DNA of 9,135 nt from VGXO01 sp964614695 (GTDB lineage: Bacteria; Planctomycetota; Phycisphaerae; Phycisphaerales; SM1A02): contig CAZTMB010000108.1 in NCBI GenBank assembly GCA_964614695.1, positions 1 to 9,135 on the forward strand, given 5' to 3'. The notes beneath the pieces were generated by a model. That model saw nothing but the letters and a program-made list of their open reading frames with translations. It was not told the DNA's origin and did not search any database. This document shows, in pieces, positions 1-6,516 of the stretch; position 1 is the stretch's first letter, and each line of letters opens with the position of its first letter. A program made the position numbers and the translations under genes.

Positions 1-368
1 AGTTCGCCCTCGCGGGGCGGCACGGCGTCCGGGGCGTTCGAGACCGCGCCGCCGAACCCTGCCGCGGATCCGGCGACGCGCCCGCCGGGAGTCGAAGGCG
101 TCTCGGGCGTTTTCGCGGGCGACGGCGTCTCCGGCGGGTTCGAAGGCGGTGTTGAAGCGGGACTTCCACTGGAAGGTGGCGTTGCCGCGAGGACTTCGCC
201 CGAAGCGATCGAGAGCGGAGCGGTCGAAGGCGGCGGCGCTTCGGCTGCACGCGAAGCCGAGACCTCCGTCGACGCACGATCGCACGCGAACGCCACCGCC
301 GCGAAGGCCATCGCGGCGAGCAGGCTCCACGCGGAGGCTGGGCGGATCGACGTCAAGGCTCGCCTCAT
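1..368 (-). CDS. Secreted lipoprotein of unknown function, partial (C-terminus off the left edge)
   Basis: An open frame of 122 codons starts at the ATG at 368-366 and runs off the window without a stop. The first 29 residues look like a lipoprotein signal peptide: a basic start (MRRALTSIR), a hydrophobic stretch (about residues 14-28, SLLAAMAFAAVAFA) and Cys29 as the likely lipidated residue. The lipobox (A-F-A-C) is weaker than the L-[AS]-[GA]-C consensus. Asp30 follows the Cys; in enterobacteria Asp at +2 keeps lipoproteins in the inner membrane, but that rule may not hold here. Residues from about 42 onward form a Pro/Ser/Thr/Ala-rich linker with PPSTAP, PPSSGSP and PETPSPAKTPETPSTP stretches, as in a tether to a domain that lies outside the window. 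The start codon overlaps the hmgA stop codon as ATGA (368-365), so the gene is probably translated by coupling to hmgA. I do not recognise a family; the functional domain is not visible. Confidence 0.75.
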   Translation of the reverse strand, partial: MRRALTSIRPASAWSLLAAMAFAAVAFACDRASTEVSASRAAEAPPPSTAPLSIASGEVLAATPPSSGSPASTPPSNPPETPSPAKTPETPSTPGGRVAGSAAGFGGAVSNAPDAVPPREGE

Positions 369-1735
369 CCGCGCTTCGCGGCGGAGCGGGAGCGCGCTCC
401 TCGCTTGACGCTCGTCTTCGCCGCCTTCACCGGCTTCTTCGACACGGTCGCCGGCTTGCGACTTCGCCCGGTTGCCTTCGCGGCCCCGTTCGAGGGGGCG
501 ACCCCGTTGCGGTGCGAGCCATCCTCGTGGTGATGGCCCGCCGCCATCGGGAAGTGCTCGCCCTCCCAACTGGCCGGATACGCCGGATCGTCGAGGTCGA
601 GCGCCGCCGCGGTCGGGAAGAGCGGCCGGAAGGTGTCGCACATCACCGCGAGTTCGTTGGTCCAGGTCGCCCCGAGCGACTTCTCGATCGTGCCCGGATG
701 CGGGCCATGCGGAATCCCCTGCGGATGCAGGCTGACCGATCCGACCTCGATGCCCTTGCGGGCCTTGTAGTTGCCTTCGACGTAGTACAGCACCTCGTCG
801 GAGTCGAGGTTCGAGTGGTTGTACGGGACGGGGATCGCCTGCGGATGCCAGTCGAGCACGCGCGGGCAGAAGGAGCAGATGACGAAGTTGTGCCCCTCGA
901 AGGTCTGGTGCGTCGGCGGCGGCATGTGGTGCTTCGCCGCGATCGGGCTGAAGTCGTCGATGTTGAAGATGTACGGGTAGTAGCACCCGTCCCAGCCGAC
1001 CACGTCGAGCGGGTGGTACGGATAGACGTAGCTGTGCACGCAGTCGCGGGCCTTGATGCGGACCTCGTGGTCGCCTCGCTTGTCGAAGGTGAGCGGAAGT
1101 TCGGGGAGCCGCAGGTCGCGTTCGCACATCGGGGCGTGCTCGAGGAACTGGGAGGTCGCCTTCGAGAGATAGCGCCGCGGCGGGGCGATGTGCGAGCCGT
1201 TGGCGGTCTCGAAGCAGATGAACTTGTTGGCGGGGGCGTCGGGGGCCGGATCCTCGAACTCGATCCGGTAGATGGTCCCCTTCGGAATGAGGATGTAGTC
1301 CTTCTCATGGAACTTGAGCGTGCCGAACATCGTCCACACCGTGCCGCGGCCGTGGTGGATGAAGAGGCACTCGTCGCCCATCGCGTTCTTGAAGAAGTAC
1401 TTCATGGGCTCGGTGGGCACGCAGACGCTCATCTCGACGTCGGCGTTGCCGAAGACGACGACGCGCCCGGTGACGGGATCGCCGTGGGGCGCCATCGGCG
1501 CGGTCTTGAGATGGCGCATCCGCATCACGTCCTGCTCGACGTACTCGACCTTCGTCGAATAGAGCGTCTTCCAACCGGTCACCTGCGTCGGCGGATGGAT
1601 GTGGTAGAGGGTCGAGGTCGGCCCGACGAAGCCTTCGGTGCCGAAGACCTCCTCGGAGTAGAGCGCGCCGTCGGGACGGCGGACCTGGACGTGTCGCTTG
1701 GCAGGAAGTTGTCCGAGCTTGGTGTAGTAGGGCAT
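365..1735 (-). CDS. hmgA: Homogentisate 1,2-dioxygenase
   Basis: The 456-residue protein should be the cupin-fold, Fe(II)-dependent ring-cleaving enzyme that turns homogentisate into 4-maleylacetoacetate in cytoplasmic tyrosine/phenylalanine breakdown. The likely iron ligands are His307 (in VPYNHSN), Glu314 (in DSDEV) and His343 (in IPHGPHP). The His-His distance of 36 matches human His335/His371. Family-like stretches include YHIHPPT (about 44-50), FIHHGRGTVWTMFG (125-138) and GWDGCYYPYIFNIDDFSP (247-264). The start at 1735 is chosen because AAGGAG lies 7 nt upstream (1743-1748) and because MPYYTKLGQ begins the conserved N-terminus; the frame is open further upstream to 2278, but that part looks non-coding and would run through rluA. 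The last 56 residues (401-456) are unusual: a His-rich patch, then a Lys/Arg/Ala/Ser tail. The gene for a lipoprotein follows with a 4-nt overlap. A divergent rluA-type gene lies upstream. Confidence 0.93.
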   Translation of the reverse strand: MPYYTKLGQLPAKRHVQVRRPDGALYSEEVFGTEGFVGPTSTLYHIHPPTQVTGWKTLYSTKVEYVEQDVMRMRHLKTAPMAPHGDPVTGRVVVFGNADVEMSVCVPTEPMKYFFKNAMGDECLFIHHGRGTVWTMFGTLKFHEKDYILIPKGTIYRIEFEDPAPDAPANKFICFETANGSHIAPPRRYLSKATSQFLEHAPMCERDLRLPELPLTFDKRGDHEVRIKARDCVHSYVYPYHPLDVVGWDGCYYPYIFNIDDFSPIAAKHHMPPPTHQTFEGHNFVICSFCPRVLDWHPQAIPVPYNHSNLDSDEVLYYVEGNYKARKGIEVGSVSLHPQGIPHGPHPGTIEKSLGATWTNELAVMCDTFRPLFPTAAALDLDDPAYPASWEGEHFPMAAGHHHEDGSHRNGVAPSNGAAKATGRSRKPATVSKKPVKAAKTSVKRGARSRSAAKRG

Positions 1736-1776
1736 CGATTCGCTCCTTCGCAGCCGCGTCGATCGCGGAAACCCGC

Positions 1777-1782
1777 ATCCTA
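1777..1782 (-). promoter_or_regulatory. Possible -10 element for hmgA
   Basis: On the minus strand TAGGAT lies about 42 nt upstream of the hmgA ATG and resembles the TATAAT consensus at four of six positions. No good -35 hexamer is found 16-18 nt further upstream (the 17-nt position reads GTCCGT), so a promoter here would need an activator or another sigma factor. The inverted repeat at 1792-1810 would sit across the spacer and the -35 position. This is weak evidence from sequence only. Confidence 0.25.
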
Positions 1783-1791
1783 CGCAGGGAT

Positions 1792-1810
1792 CCGTGGGCA
1801 CGGACCACGG
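1792..1810. promoter_or_regulatory. Inverted repeat, possible operator in the hmgA/rluA divergent spacer
   Basis: The sequence is CCGTGGgcacggaCCACGG: two perfect 6-bp arms around a 7-nt centre. It lies 57 nt upstream of the hmgA ATG and next to the possible -10 element. Homogentisate pathway genes are often controlled by a dedicated regulator, and a dyad at this place would fit an operator. No regulator gene is present in the window, and short dyads are common by chance in GC-rich DNA. Confidence 0.3.
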
Positions 1811-1919
1811 GCGTCGCCTGGCAACGCGCGATCGGAGGGCGGTGGTCCCGCCACGCGGCGGGCGGGCGGATCGGCGGGGCCGGCCGCGAATCGGCACCGG
1901 TCGGACACTCGCCGATTCC

Positions 1920-1948
1920 GAACCTCGGCAGGACGCGGAGCGAGGTTC
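1920..1948 (+). promoter_or_regulatory. Inverted repeat (8-bp arms) in the rluA leader
   Basis: GAACCTCG (1920-1927) and CGAGGTTC (1941-1948) are perfect reverse complements separated by 13 nt. The structure ends 16 nt before the rluA start codon. In the mRNA it would form an 8-bp stem just upstream of the ribosome binding site; in DNA it could be an operator. No T-tract follows, so it is not an ordinary intrinsic terminator. The function is unknown. Confidence 0.4.
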
Positions 1949-1964
1949 ATGCGAGGATCGAATC

Positions 1965-2702
1965 ATGCTTTCGCGTGACCGCCCCGATCCCGCGCCTCGC
2001 GACGATGATCGCGTCGAGGTCTCGGAGGAGTCGTCGTCGGTTCCCCGATCGATCGGCGGCTTGAAGGTGCTCGGCTTCGCGCCGAGGGGCGTCCCCCCCG
2101 AGTGGATCGCGATCGAGAAGCCCCCGGGAGTCCACTCGGTCGCCTCGAACCGCGGCGACGGCGGCGCGTCGGTCGAGTCGCTCCTGCGCGAGGGATGGCC
2201 GAGGCTTGCCCCGCTCGAGGAAGCGGGGCTCGTCCATCGGCTCGATCGGGAGACGAGCGGCGTGATGCTCGTCGCCACGTCGGCCGCGACGAGAGATCGC
2301 CTGCGTCGAGCGATTGCCGACGGCTCGATCGAGAAGCACTATCTCGCCGGCATCGCGGTGAACGCGCCCCTGGCCGAGTCGGGCGAGTTCAGCCTGCGAT
2401 TCTCGTCCCGCCATCGCCGCTCCACGAAGGTCACCGTGCGTTCGGTCGGCGAGGGCGAGTTGGGCGCGTGTCGATGGCGAACGCTCGCGGGCGACGCCGC
2501 TCGTCGGCTGATCGAAGTCGAACTGGTCGGGCCAGGTCGGCGACACCAGATCCGCGCGGGCTTCGCGCATCTCGGGGCGCCGCTCGTCGGCGATGCGCTC
2601 TACGGCGGTGCCGCCGCGACGCGGCTCGCGCTGCACGCCGCTCGGCTCGTCGTCGAGGGCACGACCATCACCTCCGCGATGCCGGAGAGGTTCGGCCGCT
2701 GA
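1965..2702 (+). CDS. RluA-family RNA pseudouridine synthase
   Basis: The 245-residue protein should isomerise specific uridines in rRNA or tRNA to pseudouridine. It carries the RluA-family signature HRLDRETSG at residues 91-99, with Asp94 as the catalytic aspartate. Other family stretches are IAIEKPPGVHSV (48-59), the Lys-His-Tyr of IEKHYLAGI (122-130), and the C-terminal RRHQIRAGFAHLGAPLVGD (192-210) followed by ALYGG. There is no N-terminal S4 RNA-binding domain; the first 30 residues are charged and look disordered. The start at 1965 is preferred because GAGG lies at 1953-1956 and the conserved region begins soon after. A GTG at 1794 would add 57 residues of unconvincing sequence. The RNA target cannot be told from sequence; HRLD rather than GRLD separates it from the RsuA group. 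It is convergent with the next gene, with 34 nt between the stops and no clear terminator. Confidence 0.9.
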   Translation: MLSRDRPDPAPRDDDRVEVSEESSSVPRSIGGLKVLGFAPRGVPPEWIAIEKPPGVHSVASNRGDGGASVESLLREGWPRLAPLEEAGLVHRLDRETSGVMLVATSAATRDRLRRAIADGSIEKHYLAGIAVNAPLAESGEFSLRFSSRHRRSTKVTVRSVGEGELGACRWRTLAGDAARRLIEVELVGPGRRHQIRAGFAHLGAPLVGDALYGGAAATRLALHAARLVVEGTTITSAMPERFGR

Positions 2703-2736
2703 GCGGGCGGATTGGATTCGGACAGGATCGGGAGCG

Positions 2737-3423
2737 TCAGTTGCTCGCGGCGGCGGACTTCTTCGAGGCCTCCGCGACCATCGCCGCGTACTTCATCGGG
2801 TCCTTCTGCACGCCGCCAACGCAGCCGGGGCAGCAGACCTTGACGAGGCGATTCGCGGCGACGACGTCGACGGGCTTCTCGCCGAGCGGCTTGCCGCTGA
2901 TCGGGCAGGTCGTCATCGGATAGTTCTTCGAGCCCTGCGCGATGATCATCGCGTCGAGCGCGGCGAGGTACTTCTCGGGATCGTTGTTGAACCGCCGTAC
3001 GCACTTCGAGCAGCACAGCCGAACGAGACGGTTCTGCCAGATCACGTTCTTGACCTCGTCGTCGCCGGGGCTCCCGGGAGCGGGCAGGGCCTCGTCCGGC
3101 ATCACCGGGCAGTTGACCGGCGGGTACCACGCGAGCTGCTGCTTGACCATTTCGGCGTTGATCTTCGAGAGGTACTCCGAGGGATTGCTTCGGAACTGGC
3201 CCGCGCACCCGGCACAGCAGAACTTGATCTCGCGGCCGTTGTCACCGGCCTTCTTCTGGCCCTCGACGATGACCACCACCGCGTCCTCGCCAAGCGGCTC
3301 GCCCGAGACGACGCAGTTGGGCAGCATGTAGGGAAGTCCCACGCGAGCGGGCTTCGCATCCTGCGCAGCGGCGAGTCCGAGGAGCGACAGGGCGAGCAGG
3401 GCGGTCGTGGCGAGTCGGGGCAT
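2737..3423 (-). CDS. Secreted triple-repeat cysteine-rich (TRASH/YHS-like) metal-binding protein
   Basis: The 228-residue protein begins with a Sec-type signal peptide (MPRLATTALLALSLLGLAAA, then QDA) with likely cleavage near residue 20. The mature part has three related modules. Each has an N-terminal Cys, usually followed by a small residue or Pro (C37, C105, C173), then a CC-x2-C cluster (C69/C70/C73, C137/C138/C141, C197/C198/C201), then a Phe/Val, an N/D-x-P and a K/E-Y pair (NPSEY, DPEKY, DPMKY). The distance from the first Cys to the cluster is 31 residues in repeats 1 and 2 and 23 in repeat 3. This pattern resembles TRASH/YHS-type heavy-metal-binding domains, so extracytoplasmic metal binding (for example copper) is inferred, not proven. 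The start at 3423 has GGAG 8 nt upstream (3432-3435). The frame is open further upstream to 3798, but that part is low-complexity Arg/Pro/Ala sequence. It could also be a chaperone or sensor subunit. Confidence 0.8.
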   Translation of the reverse strand: MPRLATTALLALSLLGLAAAQDAKPARVGLPYMLPNCVVSGEPLGEDAVVVIVEGQKKAGDNGREIKFCCAGCAGQFRSNPSEYLSKINAEMVKQQLAWYPPVNCPVMPDEALPAPGSPGDDEVKNVIWQNRLVRLCCSKCVRRFNNDPEKYLAALDAMIIAQGSKNYPMTTCPISGKPLGEKPVDVVAANRLVKVCCPGCVGGVQKDPMKYAAMVAEASKKSAAASN

Positions 3424-3748
3424 CGGGAGTTCTCCAGGCAAGAGCGACGAAGGGCGGAGTGTAGGGAGGAGCGGCCCTCGAATCAGGGCCACGGCGAGGC
3501 GCTTGGGGCCTTCGCGCAGCCCGGGCCGCCGCGAGCTCGGGTCCGCGGAAGTCCGCCCGGGGCTCGATCGAGCGGCGTCGATCCCCAGTCCCCGGAGCCC
3601 GAGCGCCGGGGGGGGGGCGAGTCGGACCGGTCGGCGAGTCGGGGTGACCTCGTCCGATCGCCGCTGACGGACGGCTCTCGCCGCCGAGCGAGCCCTGAGG
3701 GCGGAGGCGGAGGCGACCCGCGTGGGCTGCTGGTCTGCCTCGATCGCC
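3424..3748. other. Gene-free divergent spacer between the metal-binding gene and ahcY
   Basis: These 325 bp show no convincing gene on either strand: frames through it translate to Arg/Pro/Ser/Gly-rich sequence with no motif. It contains a 6-bp hairpin about 50 nt upstream of the metal-binding gene (GGCCCT at 3473-3478, AGGGCC at 3485-3490, 6-nt loop) and a run of ten G at 3608-3617. I found no RNase P, tmRNA or tRNA signature in it. Confidence 0.55.
3473..3490 (-). promoter_or_regulatory. Inverted repeat upstream of the metal-binding protein gene
   Basis: GGCCCT and AGGGCC are perfect reverse complements around a 6-nt loop (CGAATC), 50 nt upstream of the ATG at 3423. It could be a leader hairpin or an operator for a metal-responsive regulator. 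The arms are short and the role is unknown. Confidence 0.3.
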
Positions 3749-3777
3749 TTGACCCGCCAGAATCGGGCTTCTAGGCT
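3749..3777 (+). promoter_or_regulatory. Putative sigma-70-type promoter for ahcY
   Basis: TTGACC at 3749-3754 matches the -35 consensus TTGACA at five of six positions. Exactly 17 nt later, TAGGCT at 3772-3777 keeps the key T, A and final T of TATAAT. Transcription would start near 3784 and give a leader of about 138 nt, beginning just before the hairpin at 3797. This is a sequence match only; planctomycete promoters are not well characterised. Confidence 0.45.
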
Positions 3778-3796
3778 CCCGAGTCCTGCTTCATCC

Positions 3797-3820
3797 ATTC
3801 ATCCGCGCAAACGGATGAAT
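3797..3820 (+). promoter_or_regulatory. Hairpin 1 in the ahcY leader
   Basis: ATTCATCCG (3797-3805) pairs perfectly with CGGATGAAT (3812-3820) across a 6-nt loop CGCAAA. Nine base pairs of mixed composition are unlikely by chance at this place, and the arms are AT-richer than the surroundings. No T-tract follows. It starts about 13 nt after the predicted transcription start, so it could be an mRNA-stabilising 5' hairpin, part of a regulatory RNA, or a DNA operator. Confidence 0.55.
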
Positions 3821-3850
3821 CGGCCGGGGCGGGCCTGTCGATCATGAAAG

Positions 3851-3876
3851 CGGGCGTCCGAGACCTCGGGCGTCCG
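3851..3876 (+). promoter_or_regulatory. Hairpin 2 in the ahcY leader
   Basis: CGGGCGTCCGA (3851-3861) and TCGGGCGTCCG (3866-3876) form an 11-bp RNA stem with two G-U pairs (U3857-G3870, G3854-U3873) and a GACC tetraloop. It ends 45 nt before the ahcY ATG. G-U pairs within a long stem suggest an RNA rather than a DNA-level function. The arms are also near-direct repeats of GGGCGTCCG, so part of the symmetry may come from duplication. Confidence 0.5.
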
Positions 3877-3921
3877 ATCGTCCCTGCCGAGTGTCCTCTT
3901 TCCCGAACTCCGGAGTCCCGC

Positions 3922-5442
<1,521 letters not shown>

Positions 5443-5461
5443 TTCCGAGGGCCGAGGCTTC

Positions 5462-6226
5462 ATGCGGAACCCCGCGATCAGCCTCGCGTTCCTGACGCTT
5501 CTCCTCTGTTCCTGCGGCGACGCCGGCTCCCCCGAGCCGGCGTCGTCCTTTCTCGTCGAGCCTCGGACGATCGACTTCGGACGCTATTCGTCGTGCGATC
5601 CTCCCGGTCCGATGCCGGTGCGGATCGCGAACCTCTCGAAGGAGCCGCTCGCCGTCGGCGATTGGGATTCATCCTGCCGCTGCGTGACCGCGAACTTCGG
5701 CGGCGTCTCGGAGATTCCGCCGGGGGAGCACCTCGACGTCGCGGTGACGCTCACTCCGTGGGGCATGCCCGGCCCGCACGGCCACGACCTCGAACTGCTG
5801 ATCGGATCTCCGCCCGAGCGGATCCCGCTTCGGGTGGCGTACCGGATGGATCCCGAGGTCGTCGTGCCGGAGTCGTCGCGTCGCCGTTCGGAGAACCCGG
5901 CCGGCCGAATCGAGTTCACGGCGATCGACGGGACGCCGTTTCGTGTGCTCGCGTTCGACCCGCCACTGCCGGCGAAGTTCCCGCAGGAACCGTCGGTCGC
6001 TGCGATCGTCGAGATCGACTGGGGCACGCTCGATGCGATCGCGGCGGGCGAGGCGGTCGAGGGGCTCGAGGAGGCGCAGGCCGCGAGGCTTCACGGCCTC
6101 ATGCGGCGTCATTCCGACGGTCGCTGGCGCGGTCTCTGGCTCCGCGCGACGACCGATCACCCCGTCTGCGGAGCGGTGTCGTTCGGCCTGTCGAACGACA
6201 CCTCGGACGGGGGCGGCGACCGGTGA
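5462..6226 (+). CDS. DUF1573-domain lipoprotein
   Basis: The 254-residue protein starts with a lipoprotein signal peptide: hydrophobic residues 6-15, then L-C-S-C with Cys18 as the likely lipid anchor. Residues about 30-130 match the DUF1573 pattern, an immunoglobulin-like domain frequent in planctomycetes and Bacteroidetes: V-E-P-x-x-I-D-F-G (32-40), a strand ending in N-L-S-K-E-P-L (57-63), SSCRC (70-74, normally SCGCT), I-P-P-G (about 83-86), then a hydrophobic strand pair. The C-terminal half (about 131-254) is less clear and may be a diverged second domain, since it ends with ATTDHPVCGAVSF, reminiscent of the T-N-D-P end of DUF1573 units. The biochemical role of DUF1573 proteins is not known; surface or periplasmic structure is likely. 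The start follows ahcY by 19 nt with GAGG at 5454-5457, so co-transcription with ahcY is likely, though the functional link is unclear. The stop is immediately followed by a repeat. Confidence 0.85.
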   Translation: MRNPAISLAFLTLLLCSCGDAGSPEPASSFLVEPRTIDFGRYSSCDPPGPMPVRIANLSKEPLAVGDWDSSCRCVTANFGGVSEIPPGEHLDVAVTLTPWGMPGPHGHDLELLIGSPPERIPLRVAYRMDPEVVVPESSRRRSENPAGRIEFTAIDGTPFRVLAFDPPLPAKFPQEPSVAAIVEIDWGTLDAIAAGEAVEGLEEAQAARLHGLMRRHSDGRWRGLWLRATTDHPVCGAVSFGLSNDTSDGGGDR

Positions 6227-6247
6227 GGCGCGCGTGTGGTGGACCGC
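6227..6247 (+). repeat. 21-bp repeat, copy 1 (complete unit continues into a hairpin)
   Basis: This 21-bp stretch beginning GGCGCGCGTGTGG and ending TGGACCGC recurs exactly at 6390-6410. Copy 1 starts on the base after the DUF1573 stop codon and runs straight into the hairpin at 6246-6262. It looks like a member of a dispersed intergenic repeat family, but no other copy lies in the window. Confidence 0.7.
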
Positions 6248-6262
6248 GGGCGTCCTGCCCGC
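6246..6262 (+). terminator. GC hairpin after the DUF1573 gene, possible terminator
   Basis: GCGGGC, loop GTCCT, GCCCGC form a perfect 6-bp GC stem 20 nt after the stop codon at 6226. No T-tract follows (next bases ATCGAAGTG), so it is not a canonical intrinsic terminator. It may end the ahcY-DUF1573 transcript or simply be part of the repeat unit. Confidence 0.4.
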
Positions 6263-6389
6263 ATCGAAGTGACTCGGAGTCAGCTTCCCGTGTCCGCTCG
6301 TGCCCCTCCGCCTCGCGGCGCTCGGCCGGAGAGGAGGCCAGAGGCCCGCGATCAGGGGTCTGTGAGTCAGCGTGCGTCTCGCGTGCGAT

Positions 6390-6410
6390 GGCGCGCGTGT
6401 GGTGGACCGC
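6390..6410 (+). repeat. 21-bp repeat, copy 2, truncated by the assembly gap
   Basis: All 21 bases match copy 1 at an offset of 163 bp. The next base is the first N, so whether the hairpin that follows copy 1 is also present here cannot be seen. The 142 bp between the copies hold no gene; the only local structure I see is GACTCgGAGTC at 6271-6281. Confidence 0.7.
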
Positions 6411-6510
6411 NNNNNNNNNNNNNNNNNNNNNNNNNNNNNNNNNNNNNNNNNNNNNNNNNNNNNNNNNNNNNNNNNNNNNNNNNNNNNNNNNNNNNNNNNN
6501 NNNNNNNNNN
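6411..6510. other. Assembly gap (100 N)
   Basis: There are exactly 100 N, the usual placeholder for a gap of unknown length, so the true size and any genes inside are unknown. The left edge falls at the end of a repeated 21-mer; the right edge is 6 bp from the thiolase stop codon. Adjacency of the two sides rests on scaffolding only. Confidence 0.97.
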
Positions 6511-6516
6511 CGCCGC

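Noticed and set aside
149..1978. Long open frame on the plus strand opposite hmgA
   Set aside because: It translates to Arg/Val/Asp-rich sequence with no motif and is antisense to a clearly conserved enzyme; such shadow frames are usual in GC-rich DNA.
1736..2278. Extending hmgA upstream by 181 codons
   Set aside because: The extension overlaps rluA on the other strand, is low complexity, and ignores the strong AAGGAG 7 nt before the ATG at 1735.
3424..3748. A small gene or structural RNA in the 325-bp spacer
   Set aside because: Frames are short or low complexity without ribosome binding sites, and no RNase P, tmRNA, SRP or tRNA signature was found.
3784..3921. Known SAH riboswitch in front of ahcY
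   Set aside because: I could not match the conserved core of that family by eye; only generic hairpins are visible. A covariance-model search would decide.
6246..6262. Canonical rho-independent terminator
   Set aside because: The GC stem is good but no U-rich tract follows, so it is listed only as a possible terminator or repeat hairpin.
6227..6410. CRISPR array from the repeated 21-mer
   Set aside because: There are only two visible copies, separated by 142 bp; spacing and copy number do not fit, and no cas gene is present.
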